From positions 56,456,258-56,520,257 of the forward strand of contig NC_092635.1 in assembly GCF_039555335.1 (NCBI RefSeq): a DNA stretch of 64,000 bases, written 5' to 3'. The notes under the pieces were generated by a model, which was not told the DNA's origin, did no database searches, and worked only from the letters and a program-made list of their open reading frames with translations. The translations under genes and the position numbers were made by a program. Positions 22,338 to 32,475 of this stretch are shown here, piece by piece; the first letter of the stretch is position 1, and each line of letters starts with the position of its first letter. Origin of the DNA: Amphiura filiformis. Its lineage: Eukaryota > Echinodermata > Ophiuroidea > Amphilepidida > Amphiuridae.

Positions 22338-22595
22338 TAAGGGGTACTACACCCCTGGCCAATTTTGTGCCTATTTTTGCATTTTTCTCAAAAATTATAG
22401 CGCATTGGTAACAAGTAAGATATGTATATTATAGGGGCAAGGACTACAACTACTGCACTGAAAATTCAGGAACTCAGGGCAAGTAGTTATTGATTTATAG
22501 ATCAAATATTGGTTTTCCCTCATTTTTGACTGCAACTCCACAACTGTTGTCTGTGCTGAAATAAAATGTCAGTGCAGTAGTTGTAGTAGTAATTA
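22338..22595. repeat. Palindromic MITE, family 'GGTACTACACCCC', copy 2
   Basis: Matches 2476-2820 from AAGGGGTACTACACCCCTGG through ATTATAGCGCATTGGTAACA and TATTATAGGGGCAAGGACTA. The right end is truncated relative to copy 1. Confidence 0.8.
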
Positions 22596-23196
22596 GACAG
22601 TTTATTTATTGGTACATTGTAGGTGCAATATATTCAAGCATAGAAATCATGAATTTGTAATGTAGTCCATTTATTCAAATTAAGTTTAGTAGTAACATGT
22701 AGATGTAGTATTCAAAAACAACCAAATAAATGTGCGTACTCATTTAAAAACAAAATGTTGTCACTGATTTTCAAAGTCATCTTTATTTCAACCTTTTTTC
22801 TAGTACATACAATCATCTAGTGTGTCTCCTCACAAGTTGATAGTAACGCCCCGCAGGATTAGATTAATGCATCTGATTCGAATCTACCACTGTGACATCC
22901 AACATGGTGTTACTATCAACTTGAGGGAGATCACAGTGATAGTAAACAAAGATATAAAAATGAGAGATAATTATCGTAATATCAGAATCAAATTATGTTT
23001 CTTCTTTTGCCAAATACGAAAGATAAGAAAAACACTTCCTTTTTAAGAAAAAAACTGACTTTTATCAACTTTGCAGATTGTTATGATGCACCAAAAATTC
23101 AGTTTACCATAATTATGCTTATTCTTAAAATACAATAAAAAGTGACCCTCCCTAAGTATGCTAAAAGCGTGCATTGCATCACTGACCTGTGATATA
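22596..23196. other. Intergenic, no gene seen
   Basis: AT-rich. A short palindromic pair surrounds 22835-22930 (GTTGATAGTAACGCC / GGTGTTACTATCAAC). Confidence 0.5.
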
Positions 23197-23466
23197 CCGT
23201 AAAAATTCGATAAAAAGCATATGTGCCTATTTAAAAAGTTGCTCAGACAGAACAAATTCTTTTAAAAAAGGTAGTTTGTTTAACTTATATACTTGTTTTC
23301 TTTTAATTTACAAATATCTATAACACATACTCAGTATTTGTAAATTAAAAGGAAAAAAATTGAAAAAGTTCAACAAACTACCAGAAAAATTCATTCTTGT
23401 CTGAGTAACTAATAAATAGCCTATTTACTAAAACAGGCACATATGCTTATTATCAAATTTTTACGA
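23197..23466. repeat. TA-flanked palindromic MITE
   Basis: CCGTAAAAATTCGATAA and AAGCATATGTGCCTATTT at the left pair with AAACAGGCACATATGCTT and ATCAAATTTTTACG at the right. The inner arms AAGGTAGTTTGTT / AACAAACTACC and TTTTAATTTACAAATA / TATTTGTAAATTAAAA also pair, so nearly the whole 270 bp folds back. Confidence 0.85.
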
Positions 23467-24418
23467 TATATATATATTTAGATGTTCAGAAACCTAAACT
23501 GTGTTTTTGTTTTCCTTTCTTTTCAGGCTACACATTTAATGGAAGAATTTATAACCAAACTTTGTGTACACCAGGACCATTATACTATTTTGGATTCATT
23601 TTGAGATAGATCTTGTTTTATTGTTTGAATTAATCAATTATAACTTAAGACTTTCTAGCATCTCGATTTTAGCTTCTTTTTGAACACTACATGTATTCAG
23701 AAAGAAGAAGAAAAGTACCATACTACAGATTCTTATTTAAAAGTGGTAAAAAATATATAAATAACATTTACTTTACCAATGCCCTATATACAATATAATT
23801 ATGGGGGAAATTTACCATTTTTACAGCAAGTACGTATTGAAGTTATAATACAGTAAATTACAATAGAAAAACATATTTACAAAACCAATGATAACATTGC
23901 TGACATGCTTCCCAAATTCATGTTGTTTCACTATATGCAGCTCTGAAACTAAACAACCCAATTCTAAAATACACCACTATTTGTTTTGGATTTTAAAATT
24001 AGCATGTTTTGCCAAATCAAGCTGAATTATAATCTTTAAGTTAGCACTTAATTGCTCATACGCGTAGATCGGGGGGATAAGTCATCCAACATTTTGTTAG
24101 TGGGATGGTCCATGCAATCATCCCACCAAAATTGATGCCTGTACGTGAGTTTCTGACCAAATTAACCTCATTACCATAAACTTATTTTGTCTGCAAAAGA
24201 TGCTGGATTCACTATTCATCAAAACAAATTTCCAACCCCATTCCCCCATGTCAAAAAGAAATCTACGCCACTGAAACTGCTAACTGGTAATAATTTTTTA
24301 CTATTTTGTAATTTGAGGGAAATGAGCCAAAAATAAGTTTAAGCATTCAAAATCTTGAATAGGCCTATATAATAGATTAATAGTTTGTTCATTATTATAA
24401 TATTTTAAGGGATCTAAA
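23467..24418. other. Intergenic, no gene seen
   Basis: Low-complexity AT-rich sequence without domain-bearing frames or clear repeats. Confidence 0.5.
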
Positions 24419-25045
24419 ATGAGCGTTTATTGCGTGTCGACAGTATTTTTGTGGGACATGAGAGCACCTCAGACCTATCGAATTGCATTCTGAATACGAA
24501 GCATGTCTTTCTGATATCAAATAATTTTCATTTTTGAAAATCACAATATAATACAAATTTTATGACAAATTATAAAAATTGATATTTTTGATATTTAACA
24601 GTACTTGAAGTAAACTTTATAAATCTGATGATTTATTCTTAAAGTGTATGTAGCCGGGAGGAAAAGCCGACGGTCAATTGAAAATGTTGACCTTTCATAT
24701 TGAAGATATGGATTTTTTTCCCAAAAAGACCTAATTTTTTTTTGTGTTTTGGGAAAAAATCCATATCTTCAATACGAAAGGTCAAAATTTTCAATTGATC
24801 GTCGGCTTTTCATCCCACCTACATACACTTTAAGTATAAATCATCAGATTTACAAAGTTTACTTCAAGTACTGTTAAATATCAAAAATATCAATTTTAAT
24901 GATTTGCCATAAAATGTGTATTAAATTGCGAATTTCAAAAATCAAAATTATTTGATATCAGAATGATATTCTTCGTATTCAGAATGCGATTCGATAAGTC
25001 TGATGTGCTCTAATGTCCCAACATAAATACTGTCCAAACGTTCAT
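24419..25045. repeat. Large foldback element with arms of about 290 bp
   Basis: The two halves pair across a centre near 24735. GGGACATGAGAGCAC / GTGCTCTAATGTCCC lie outermost, followed by TCTGATATCAAATAATTTT / AATTATTTGATATCAGA, AACAGTACTTGAAGTAAAC / GTTTACTTCAAGTACTGTT, and AATCCATATCTTCAATA / TATTGAAGATATGGATT in the middle. Arm identity is about 90 percent by eye. No coding capacity. Confidence 0.9.
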
Positions 25046-25371
25046 ACCCCAGCCCTTAAGTTAATTTTGCTAATTGGTAAAAGATTAGAAAATTTATTTT
25101 CCCAAAAATTAGAATGCAACCTGAAATGGGTCTTTGTCTTTGAGCTTGTCACAGCATACGAAAAACATGTTTTGGGCCTTTATAATCAATTTCCAACAAA
25201 TGGCCAAATATTAAAATTTGACTTTCATTGCCAGTTAGTTCTAAAGAATTAGGATTTAGCTACGTTTCATTTGGCACAGGCTAATCTTTTTTAAATCCAA
25301 AAACATTAACGCTGCAGTTTTCTGGAATCGTCAGGAGTATTCCTGTTCTCGGGAGTAAGCCGCCCGGGGGA
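25046..25371. other. Intergenic, no gene seen
   Basis: A 79-codon open frame at 25013-25252 overlaps the end of the foldback and has no recognisable domain. Confidence 0.45.
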
Positions 25372-25788
25372 GGCACTCGAATTTGAAAGTGACGTACCTG
25401 TGCTCACCAACGTACGAAATTAGGGGTCTGTCAGTGTAGACATTTTCAGAAAAAAGGGGGTCATTGAATGATTCGGTGTTGGCAATGTCAAAAATGGGGT
25501 GATTTTGTATGGGAGCGCCCAAAATTTTACGTCATTAACAATCAAACATAGATTTTTACCCAATTTTACAGTACAAAATAGACAAAACTCATTTATTTTT
25601 TTCAAAATGCGCGTGAAGCGCGCCGAAATTTCAATTTTGAGGACTAATTGTTCAAAAAAGGGGTAATTCAGTGTAGGCTACTGAAAAAACGGGGTCATCG
25701 GGTGTAGGACTTGCCAAAAATACCGGGGTCTTCTCATGGGCACATGACGTATGTCAATATGTGGGAGTGCCCCCCCCCCCCCCCGGGG
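25372..25788. repeat. CCCGGGGG-ended element with 'GGGGTCATTG' motifs
   Basis: Left end CCCGGGGGAGGCACTCGAAT and right end GTGGGAGTGCCCCCCCCCC followed by CCGGGG form inverted repeats. GGGGGTCATTGAATGA and GGGGTCATCGGGTGT units lie inside. Same family as 16524-16745 and 34436-34816. Confidence 0.7.
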
Positions 25789-26739
25789 TAAGCCGGCCTG
25801 GGTCTATTCCAAGTGGTGGGGTTACCTGAATTGGCGACTCCATTTAAAATGGTGTTTCGATTTCAACCAGAAAACCCATCCCGCTATAGTGGACAAGAAG
25901 ATATAAAATTGATGGCTCTCTATAGAGCAAACGTATCACCATAAGCTGCAATATGAATGATTGCATCTACAAGTTCAGGGCTCAGCGGCACAAAGACGCA
26001 TGTCCAATAGCCACCATGCATTCGTGTGGGCCTCAGCGGTACACATGCAGACAATTTCGAAAACAACTTTAAATTAAGATATATCGCCACCCCAACTCTA
26101 AGCCTATAACTTAACCCTAAGAATATATCTTAACATCAACATGGAGGTACCAACTCTGGATAACCTTTAGTGCACGTTTCTCTGAAATTCATGCATGTAG
26201 AACCTTGATTGGTTCTACAAAATGTTCTTAGGATTTTCACGAACCCATTTTGAATTTGGAGGTTCTAAGTGGAACGGTTAACCCTCTTAAAAAATTTGGA
26301 ACCCTTTGCCACGGTGAAGCAAACAAGTTAAAATGATTTTCTCACAGAGAACCACAAAAATTCCTCAGATTGTCCTAAGCTCCTTTTATGGTTCCTCTTA
26401 AGAACCTTCAAGGGTTCTCTTGAGGACAAAAAGGTTCCTTTTGAAACTTTTCTTTTTACTGAGTGTAATATCTTGGGATGGCGGCAGTTATTCAAAATTC
26501 TTGCCAAAATTGAATAAATTCATCATTTTGAGGTTCGTTATTGTGACATTTAGATCAACACGAATGTATAGGCCCTATACAGTGGCGGTATTTTTAAATG
26601 TGTCTTAAAAGACACATCATTGTTCGGCCGAACTCGGGGCTATCTATGTATGCAATCATTTTGTAGGCCTATATAAAATGTAGTCTAGCAAGCCTCAAAG
26701 AGCTTCAAAGCAAAGACCCTAAATAAATAAATAATAATA
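25789..26739. repeat. Non-coding stretch with degenerate GGTTCT/AGAACC repeat
   Basis: At 26205-26460 GGTTCTA, AAGAACC and GGTTCCT motifs recur in both orientations. A similar cluster occurs at 28950-29215. The rest holds a short palindrome at 26070-26132 (TTAAGATATAT / ATATATCTTAA). No gene seen. Confidence 0.45.
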
Positions 26740-26750
26740 ATTTTTATTAC
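26736..26750 (-). terminator. Candidate polyadenylation signal of the coiled-coil gene
   Basis: On the minus strand this reads GTAATAAAAATTATT, with an AATAAA hexamer about 360 bases beyond the stop codon at 27102. It is a plausible 3' end; no transcript evidence is available from sequence alone. Confidence 0.4.
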
Positions 26751-27101
26751 AGGGATATCCAACAGCGGTACCTCCTTGGAAGCGATCTCTGTAACGCTGC
26801 TATGCAATTGAAGGAATAGCCTTTAGTGCTGCCATGAAATAAATGAGTTTAGGGTCTTTGTTCAAAGTAAGATGGTCAGATTTTTAGTGAAGCACGCAAG
26901 ACTTCCAAAGTAATGAAAGTCAAATTCAATACAATTCGTAGATTATCATTTTGCCCAAACATGCCAAGCCCCGCGCCCGCAAATGCAACATGCAGAAAGC
27001 TGAGATCACATGAACATGTCATATTCTGACGATGCCAAAACGTATCGACACAAGTTTCAACAAATGACGGTGGCCTACAGCCTACTATCAATTTTCTTAG
27101 A

Positions 27102-28051
27102 TCACAGTCTTGGACTAGCCGATTCTGGTACGAAAGGATCGGCAGTTGGTGTCAGTGTGTATGACCTGGCCACACCACCGGTTAATGATTGTTGTTCTGG
27201 GTCCGGTTCTTCTTGCTCATCATGGACGTCGTTGGAGTATCCAAGTCCGAATGCTCTTGCTCGACGTGGAGCGTGAGCGACCGCGGTGCCGTCATCATCG
27301 ACGGCATTCTCGTCATCATCATGATCATAGACACGCTGAGGATAAGCACGTCCTTCTCGCTGAGCCTGCTCAATCATAGCCATGTTGGTGAAATACTGAT
27401 GCAGTTGTCTCGCGCTTGACATTCTTCCAGAACATGCATGCGGATCTTGTGGTAGAAAACCCATTGCAGGATGACGATTCTGATGATAAGTTGGCGTGTT
27501 GTACGGGATTCTTTGGTTATCCGGTGCAATCCATCGAGGAGGAGGTTGTCTCCAATACGGGATTGGCGTCTGGTTGTGTGGTACTCCAATCATCATTCCT
27601 TGTGGATTCGTGACATTTGACGTATTCTGCTCTGGTATCACAGGAATAACGGGCACCTGCTGCTGACCTTGCTGTTGCTGATTATCATCGCTGTAATTAT
27701 ATTCGAGATTATCGACGCTCGAAGAAGTCAGCGAGTCTTCGCTTCCGTCCGTGCTCTTTGTCTGTTCGGTCACCTGCCTCAGCTTCATGGAGACACCGCC
27801 CAGCTGTCTCTGAAGGAAGTTGCAGTGGTCGCTCCATTGCTGGACGATGCCGTTGTGGAAGGAAGACCACTTTTGTTGAGCTTTGGCTTCTGCCGTGTCC
27901 AGTTGTTCCACGAGGGTCTTGTAGTGCTGCTCGCGTTCGTATGCTTCGTGTAAGGTGTCACGAAGTGCCTCCATATCTGACTTGAGGGTCTCAATCTCAG
28001 ATTCGTATTCTCGTTCCTGGTGGGGATTTATGCCTTCAATTGATTCAGTAT
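27102..28051 (-). CDS. Coiled-coil gene, terminal coding exon 3
   Basis: 950 bases, from acceptor TTTTTCAG/ATACTG to TGA at 27102-27104. It encodes the second coiled coil, a Gln-rich stretch, and an acidic tail with DHDDDENAVDDDG and EEPDPEQQ. The frame that continues upstream of 28051 to 28160 is intron. Confidence 0.85.
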
Positions 28052-29947
28052 CTGAAAAATTAAGAAAATAATCCACGTTCGGTAGTCGGTTTATAGGCCT
28101 AAGATCATGAAGATAAAAAAAATTCTGGAAGCCAGTGGGCGAGGCGAAATTGTGCCCCATTTGTAATTTCGTTGAGTTGTGTTATTCGATGGGTCGCGCT
28201 ATATTTTTCTAATGAATTTTGAGTCATTGGGGAAAAGTTTGGGAAGCCCTGCTCTAACTATAACACAGAAACTTGGTACACGGCCAATATGGGCCGGACC
28301 AGGATGTTTAAGTTATAGGCTATAAGGAAAGAACTTTCGCATCCAGCTAAACATCATAAAGCCTCATCATAAAGGCCTCATCATTGTATTGGAATGAAGG
28401 CAAGGTGTCGATAGAGCAATAAGAATAAAACGCCTTTTTGAAAAGAATGTATCACCATGAACTTTGTTATACCACGTTATGAAGCTTTTGTTTTGCGCGG
28501 GATGTGATGTACGGAACTTAAAGCAGCAATGGAGTGTGCCTACAATACCAAATGTAGATGAAATTGAAAAGAGAAAGTCATCCGACATACCTTCTGCTTC
28601 GGAGGTTGGTTCTCTTCCGTCGTCAACACTTGAACACCCGGTTGTTTCGCGATTCCTTCCACTTTCTTCCTTTGCTCTGGCAATGAAGTCATCAATTGGT
28701 AGCTGCATTATAATAAATCAGAACAAGTTCTTAATCAGGCCTAAAATGTTCAGATCTCATTATCTTTCATTACCTGTAGTCATGGTAGTTGAAAACATAA
28801 CCAGTACGTAGTAGGCCCATACTCAGGTTACCTTTTGGGGAGCACTGGGCCAGGCCAAAATTTGGAGGCCCCAAACGTAAGCAATGAAGTATAGGCCAGC
28901 CTACATTTCATTTCATATTTATTCAGCACTCCAACATGTTAAAGTAACAATCTTATAGAAAAACGGTTCTAAGTAGAACCTAAAATGTTCTTTGATAGCT
29001 GCCCTGTACTGTAAGTGGAACCATAAATGGTTCTAGCATAAAACGGTTCTGCAATTGTTCTGTAAAGGTTAGAAAGACCCGTTTTAGTCTTGAAATGGGC
29101 TCTGCATGGAAATGCCCGAAAGAACCATTTTGGCATGTTCTTTCAATCTTCCAGAATCCTTTTCTCTTGTGTTCTACTGATACGGGACAGTCAAGAACCA
29201 TTTTTTCTAAGACTAGAGTGTACAATTGCACACATTGTACATATTAAAGGGACATTTCGTGATCCACAGCCTCATCCCCCCACTTTTCTCAAAAAAAGTT
29301 GAGATTTTTATATCACTGGAAACCTCTGGCTACATAATGTTTATGTACAAAATATTTCTTGCAGATTAATTAGTTTAGCAAAGATATCGTGAAATATGAA
29401 TTTCGTTCTGGAGCACCAGAACGAAATTACAACGCATTGTCTATGACTATGGAGCAGTGTAATACACATAATCATGCATAACTCGCAAACGCAAAATCGG
29501 AATCTTGAACTGAAATTTTGGGAATAAGCTTTTTTCGTGGATATCTACTGAAAAATGACATAAAAAGAGGATGCTAGGATCACGAAATACTCCTTTAAAA
29601 GACATAAAATACAGGATGAATGCAAAGTGATTAGCACTAGACGGATTATAATTTATATAAAAACGACAAAAATGAGAATAGTGATTAACCGTTACCCGAA
29701 TTACCTTCTCACCGTCGACTTCAATTATCTCAATATTGCTGTTCCTCAACATTTCCACCATCTGATCAATATCGGATTCTAATCTAGCATTGCGCTTCTT
29801 TAGGAAAGAAACGTCAGACCTGGCCGTTTCCAACTTTCTGGTTAGTATGTAATTTTGAACGTTTGAATTAGTGTCGGTTTGTGAAGCTTTCTCCGTTTCA
29901 TTGTCAGTGTCAGTGCCAGTGCCTTTCTTGGTTTCCCCTTCATCCAT
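27102..29947 (-). CDS. Coiled-coil protein of unknown function (three coding exons)
   Basis: Coding exons 29947-29705, 28702-28591 and 28051-27102 join in frame to 433 residues. Splice sites are consensus: GAGAAG/GTAATT, TAATGCAG/CTACC, GAAGCAGAAG/GTATGT and TTTTTCAG/ATACTG, with intron phases 0 and 1. The N-terminus is acidic and Thr-rich (GTGTDTDNETEKASQTDT). A coiled coil follows at about residues 30-70 (LTRKLETARSDVSFLKKRNA). A linker with LPIDDFIARAKEES comes next, then a second coiled coil at about 130-215 (YESEIETLKSDMEALRDTL). The C-terminal half is disordered, with poly-Gln (QQQQGQQQ), Pro/Asn-rich and acidic parts. There is no signal peptide or membrane segment, so it is probably intracellular. 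I do not recognise the family. It could be a cytoskeletal or adaptor protein, which is inference only. Confidence 0.85.
28591..28702 (-). CDS. Coiled-coil gene, coding exon 2
   Basis: 112 bases encoding LPIDDFIARAKEESGRNRE and then a Ser/Glu-rich linker ending EPTSEAE. It starts in phase 0 after TTATAATGCAG and ends in phase 1 at GAAG/GTATGT. Confidence 0.85.
28950..29215. repeat. GGTTCTA-type degenerate palindromic repeat in intron 1
   Basis: AAAACGGTTCTAAGTAGAAC and later AAGAACCATTTTTTCTAAGA flank a body with repeated AGAACC/GGTTCT. It resembles the cluster at 26205-26460. Confidence 0.5.
29248..29594. mobile_element. TTAA-flanked MITE, family 'AAAGGGGCATTTCGTGATCC', copy 2
   Basis: TTAA at 29244-29247 and 29595-29598. 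Nearly identical to 9448-9787 across the full length, including AAAAAAAGTTGAGATTTTTA and TCGTTCTGGAGCACCAGAAC. It lies in intron 1 of the coiled-coil gene. Confidence 0.9.
29705..29947 (-). CDS. Coiled-coil gene, coding exon 1
   Basis: 81 codons from ATG at 29947 (context GAAATGG) to the donor GAGAAG/GTAATT. In this frame there are two stops upstream (TAATAA near 30030) and no other ATG between them, which fixes the start. A different-frame ATG lies upstream at 30021. Confidence 0.85.
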
Positions 29948-30021
29948 TTCTTTCGCGGTTTCAGGACCTCGCGCGCCGTCATCTGCTGGTGCCGAGGCAC
30001 AACCATTTCCTCGTTTTCCAT
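29851..30021 (-). other. Upstream open reading frame overlapping the coiled-coil start
   Basis: An ATG at 30021 in another frame reads MENEEMVVPRHQQM and continues past the main start at 29947 before stopping near 29851. If the transcript starts upstream of it, this overlapping frame would reduce translation of the main protein. The main frame alone is supported by splicing. Confidence 0.45.
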
Positions 30022-30109
30022 TTTTATCGGTTTATTATTTTACATTTTACACTTCTTCGAAGCTTATGATAAAATTTAATTCAAAACCTTACCCATGTGC
30101 AAATTCAAT

Positions 30110-30250
30110 ACGATCTGTGGATGTTCTTGATGCCCGCATTTGTTGCGCTCAGTGAGGATGCGCGCTGCGGGTGGATGTGGTGGCGCGTTGAACATGCGAG
30201 AATGATGATCGCACCCGCGCGGCGCGTCTCGTCTAGCGTCTGCATCTGAT
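30110..30250 (-). promoter_or_regulatory. CpG-rich candidate promoter of the coiled-coil gene
   Basis: Contrasting with AT-rich surroundings, this stretch carries many CpGs (GGATGCGCGCTGCGGGTGG, GCACCCGCGCGGCGCGTCTC). It lies 160-300 bases upstream of the coding start. No TATA box is evident, consistent with a CpG-type promoter. Inference from composition. Confidence 0.4.
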
Positions 30251-32060
30251 AAACCTAATTGATAATCATCTTTTTTTTGGTTGTATTTAGCAGTGATGTA
30301 CGAAGTGTTCGTGACTTTATAAAATTAATTGGCAAGTTTGATTGTTAAACCCCGGTGACCGGCGCAGTTATATTATTGCATGATTGTTTATACATAGGCC
30401 CTAATAAATTATTCATCAGCCCATCAGGTATCAAATGCACGTTTAGGACGTCAGCCTTACTGATTTTACGCTATAGGTCTATAACCTTGGTTGAGTTAAT
30501 TAACTTCCTACGCTGAACCTTGAACCAAAAGTACAATTCGTAGGCATAGCCACGTTGCATTTAGCCTATTATTCACAAATAATTACATCTATACGGCTAT
30601 TTATTTGTTTGTTTGTTTGTTTGTTTGTTTAGCAATGTTATTAAATGTATTTCCGAATTCGTGTAAATTTTACAATAAAAAGTCGCGGCATTTGTTTCTT
30701 TGATTCAACAAGACCACTGTATACTATCTTAATTTCCATCTGTCGGTCAAATAATTAAAGACGACAAAGTTAAATTACAACTGAAAAACTCAAACGAACC
30801 GCGTTGAACCCTCTGGGCCTGTAAATGGGTGTAAATAAATGTTTCAAATATATTAAAAACAATCATGGACAAGTTTCCAACTAATAGAATCAAGGATGGA
30901 ATTAGTACTCTGAACTATCTTTGAAAGAAATTAAAAGTTTGGAGCTCGTAGGCTATAATGGTTATCAGACCGTCCTCGTCCTCATCTCTGATTGGCTAAA
31001 AGTTTCGACTCAACTTTCGATAGTGTTCGCCATCCGTCACAAGAGGGCGGATTAATGTATTATTGTCAATGATTGGAAGCGTAGAAGCGTTATACGATTT
31101 CAATGATTATTGTTCATGCTTTCGCTCTATATAGGCCTAATAATGTCTTTCGCAAGACTCTTGGTAAAGAATAGAAGTAAGGAAACAAAAATTAATTCAG
31201 ATACACGTTATTAAACGTTATAAAAGAAGTGGTTACAAAATATGTCAGGAACACCGTACAGATCTGTCGTGATTAGGAAAAGTATACAGCAACATTGCCT
31301 GATGTGTCTTTCATGATTCGGGTTTCATAAAGCATGTGATAATCTTGTCGCGTCAAGATGTTCACTTTTCTCTTTGTTTCACCGTTTCTTTACCAAGAAA
31401 TAAGAACACAAAAAAATTAAACAGGACACACCGGGAGGACATGGCACGGTGATATCAAAACTGATTTCCGCGGCACCCGCCAAAATAAGTAACACATAAA
31501 TTAATATGCATGACGGAAATTATTAAGTGCCAAGTAATTACGCAATACACTAATTAGTGAATCATTGATTCACTGAAAATTGACAAAATCCTGTGCGTAT
31601 TTACCGGATATAAGCGGATGCGTTCGTCTTTATACGTTTCAATAACTTTTATATCAATGTATTTTTCAGTAATATCGAGTAAACGAGTAAAATTTGAAAT
31701 TTGATTGTAAACCGCTTCTATATGTTTTTGCCATGAAATAGCATTCTAGCCAAAAATATTTCAAAATTGACATCAAATCAGAGGTTATTGAAATTTCTCA
31801 GAAAATTCCCGCGAAAATCAAGTAATTAAATTCAAGAATACTAAATTGGGTTACACAAACTGTTAGTTTAGCCTTGCGTCATTTCCACCTGTGTACGTCG
31901 AATTGTCACCGTGACCAGTGACAACAAAACACACAACAAAGTTATAATTTGATGCTAATTTATTCATATCACGAACAGAATTTCATTAAATATGCGTTTT
32001 TATACAAATATGAACGTAGGCTAATATTATTTAACAAGACGAAGTGGAATATTCACAAAG
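30251..32060. other. Head-to-head intergenic region
   Basis: Separates the coiled-coil gene (minus) from the properdin-like gene (plus). It contains a (TTTG)n microsatellite at 30605-30630 and TAGGCCTA at about 31133. No coding exon seen. Confidence 0.5.
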
Positions 32061-32387
32061 ATATTTGGTCTATCTCGTGAAAAAACTTTTCACTTTTACT
32101 TGTGAACTTTTTGCTTGATTCAAACAAATTGAATACTACAACCATGCTTATAGCCTTTATAGGGAACTGTCACCCGCAAGTCACAAGGACAAAGTTGTGT
32201 ATAATAGCAGAAGCGTGTCGATAACTAGTTTAGGCCTACATCCATTTAACATTGCGGATTTTTGACCAAGAAATAAGGGCGCATGTAGTAATCACCCTTA
32301 TTAAATTAAATTAAGTATTCCGATACATTGTGTTCGTTGGATTTTGGATATATTTTGATATACGTCGCCGGAAGAGAAACCTTCAAA
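32061..32387 (+). promoter_or_regulatory. Promoter and 5'UTR region of the properdin-like gene
   Basis: This region is homologous to 42650-42881, which lies upstream of a second signal-peptide exon. Shared blocks in the same order include CTTGATTCAAACAAATTGAA (32113) versus CTTGATTCAATCAAATTGAG (42705), then CACCCGCAAGTCACAAGGAC followed by AAAGTTGT, then GCAGAAGCGTGT. Retention of these blocks suggests regulatory function. A weak TATA-like TTTATAG is at about 32156. Confidence 0.55.
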
Positions 32388-32475
32388 ATGTGTCTTGTTT
32401 ATTCCTATTTATTACTGATGACTGTTGGATTTATATCAATTCTTAATAATGTCAAAGGAAATCCAGTTCCAGCAG
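32388..32475 (+). CDS. Properdin-like gene exon 1, signal peptide
   Basis: MCLVYSYLLLMTVGFISILN followed by NVKGNPVPA: a short N-region, a hydrophobic core and a likely cleavage near VKG. The donor is CCAGCAG/GTAAGC, phase 1. Its paralogue is the exon at 42882-42963. Confidence 0.85.

Noticed and set aside
27010..27953. Plus-strand frames opposite the coiled-coil exon
   Set aside because: Shadows of the real minus-strand coding exon.
30605..30630. Tandem TTTG array considered as a CRISPR-like or regulatory repeat
   Set aside because: Simple microsatellite with no spacers.
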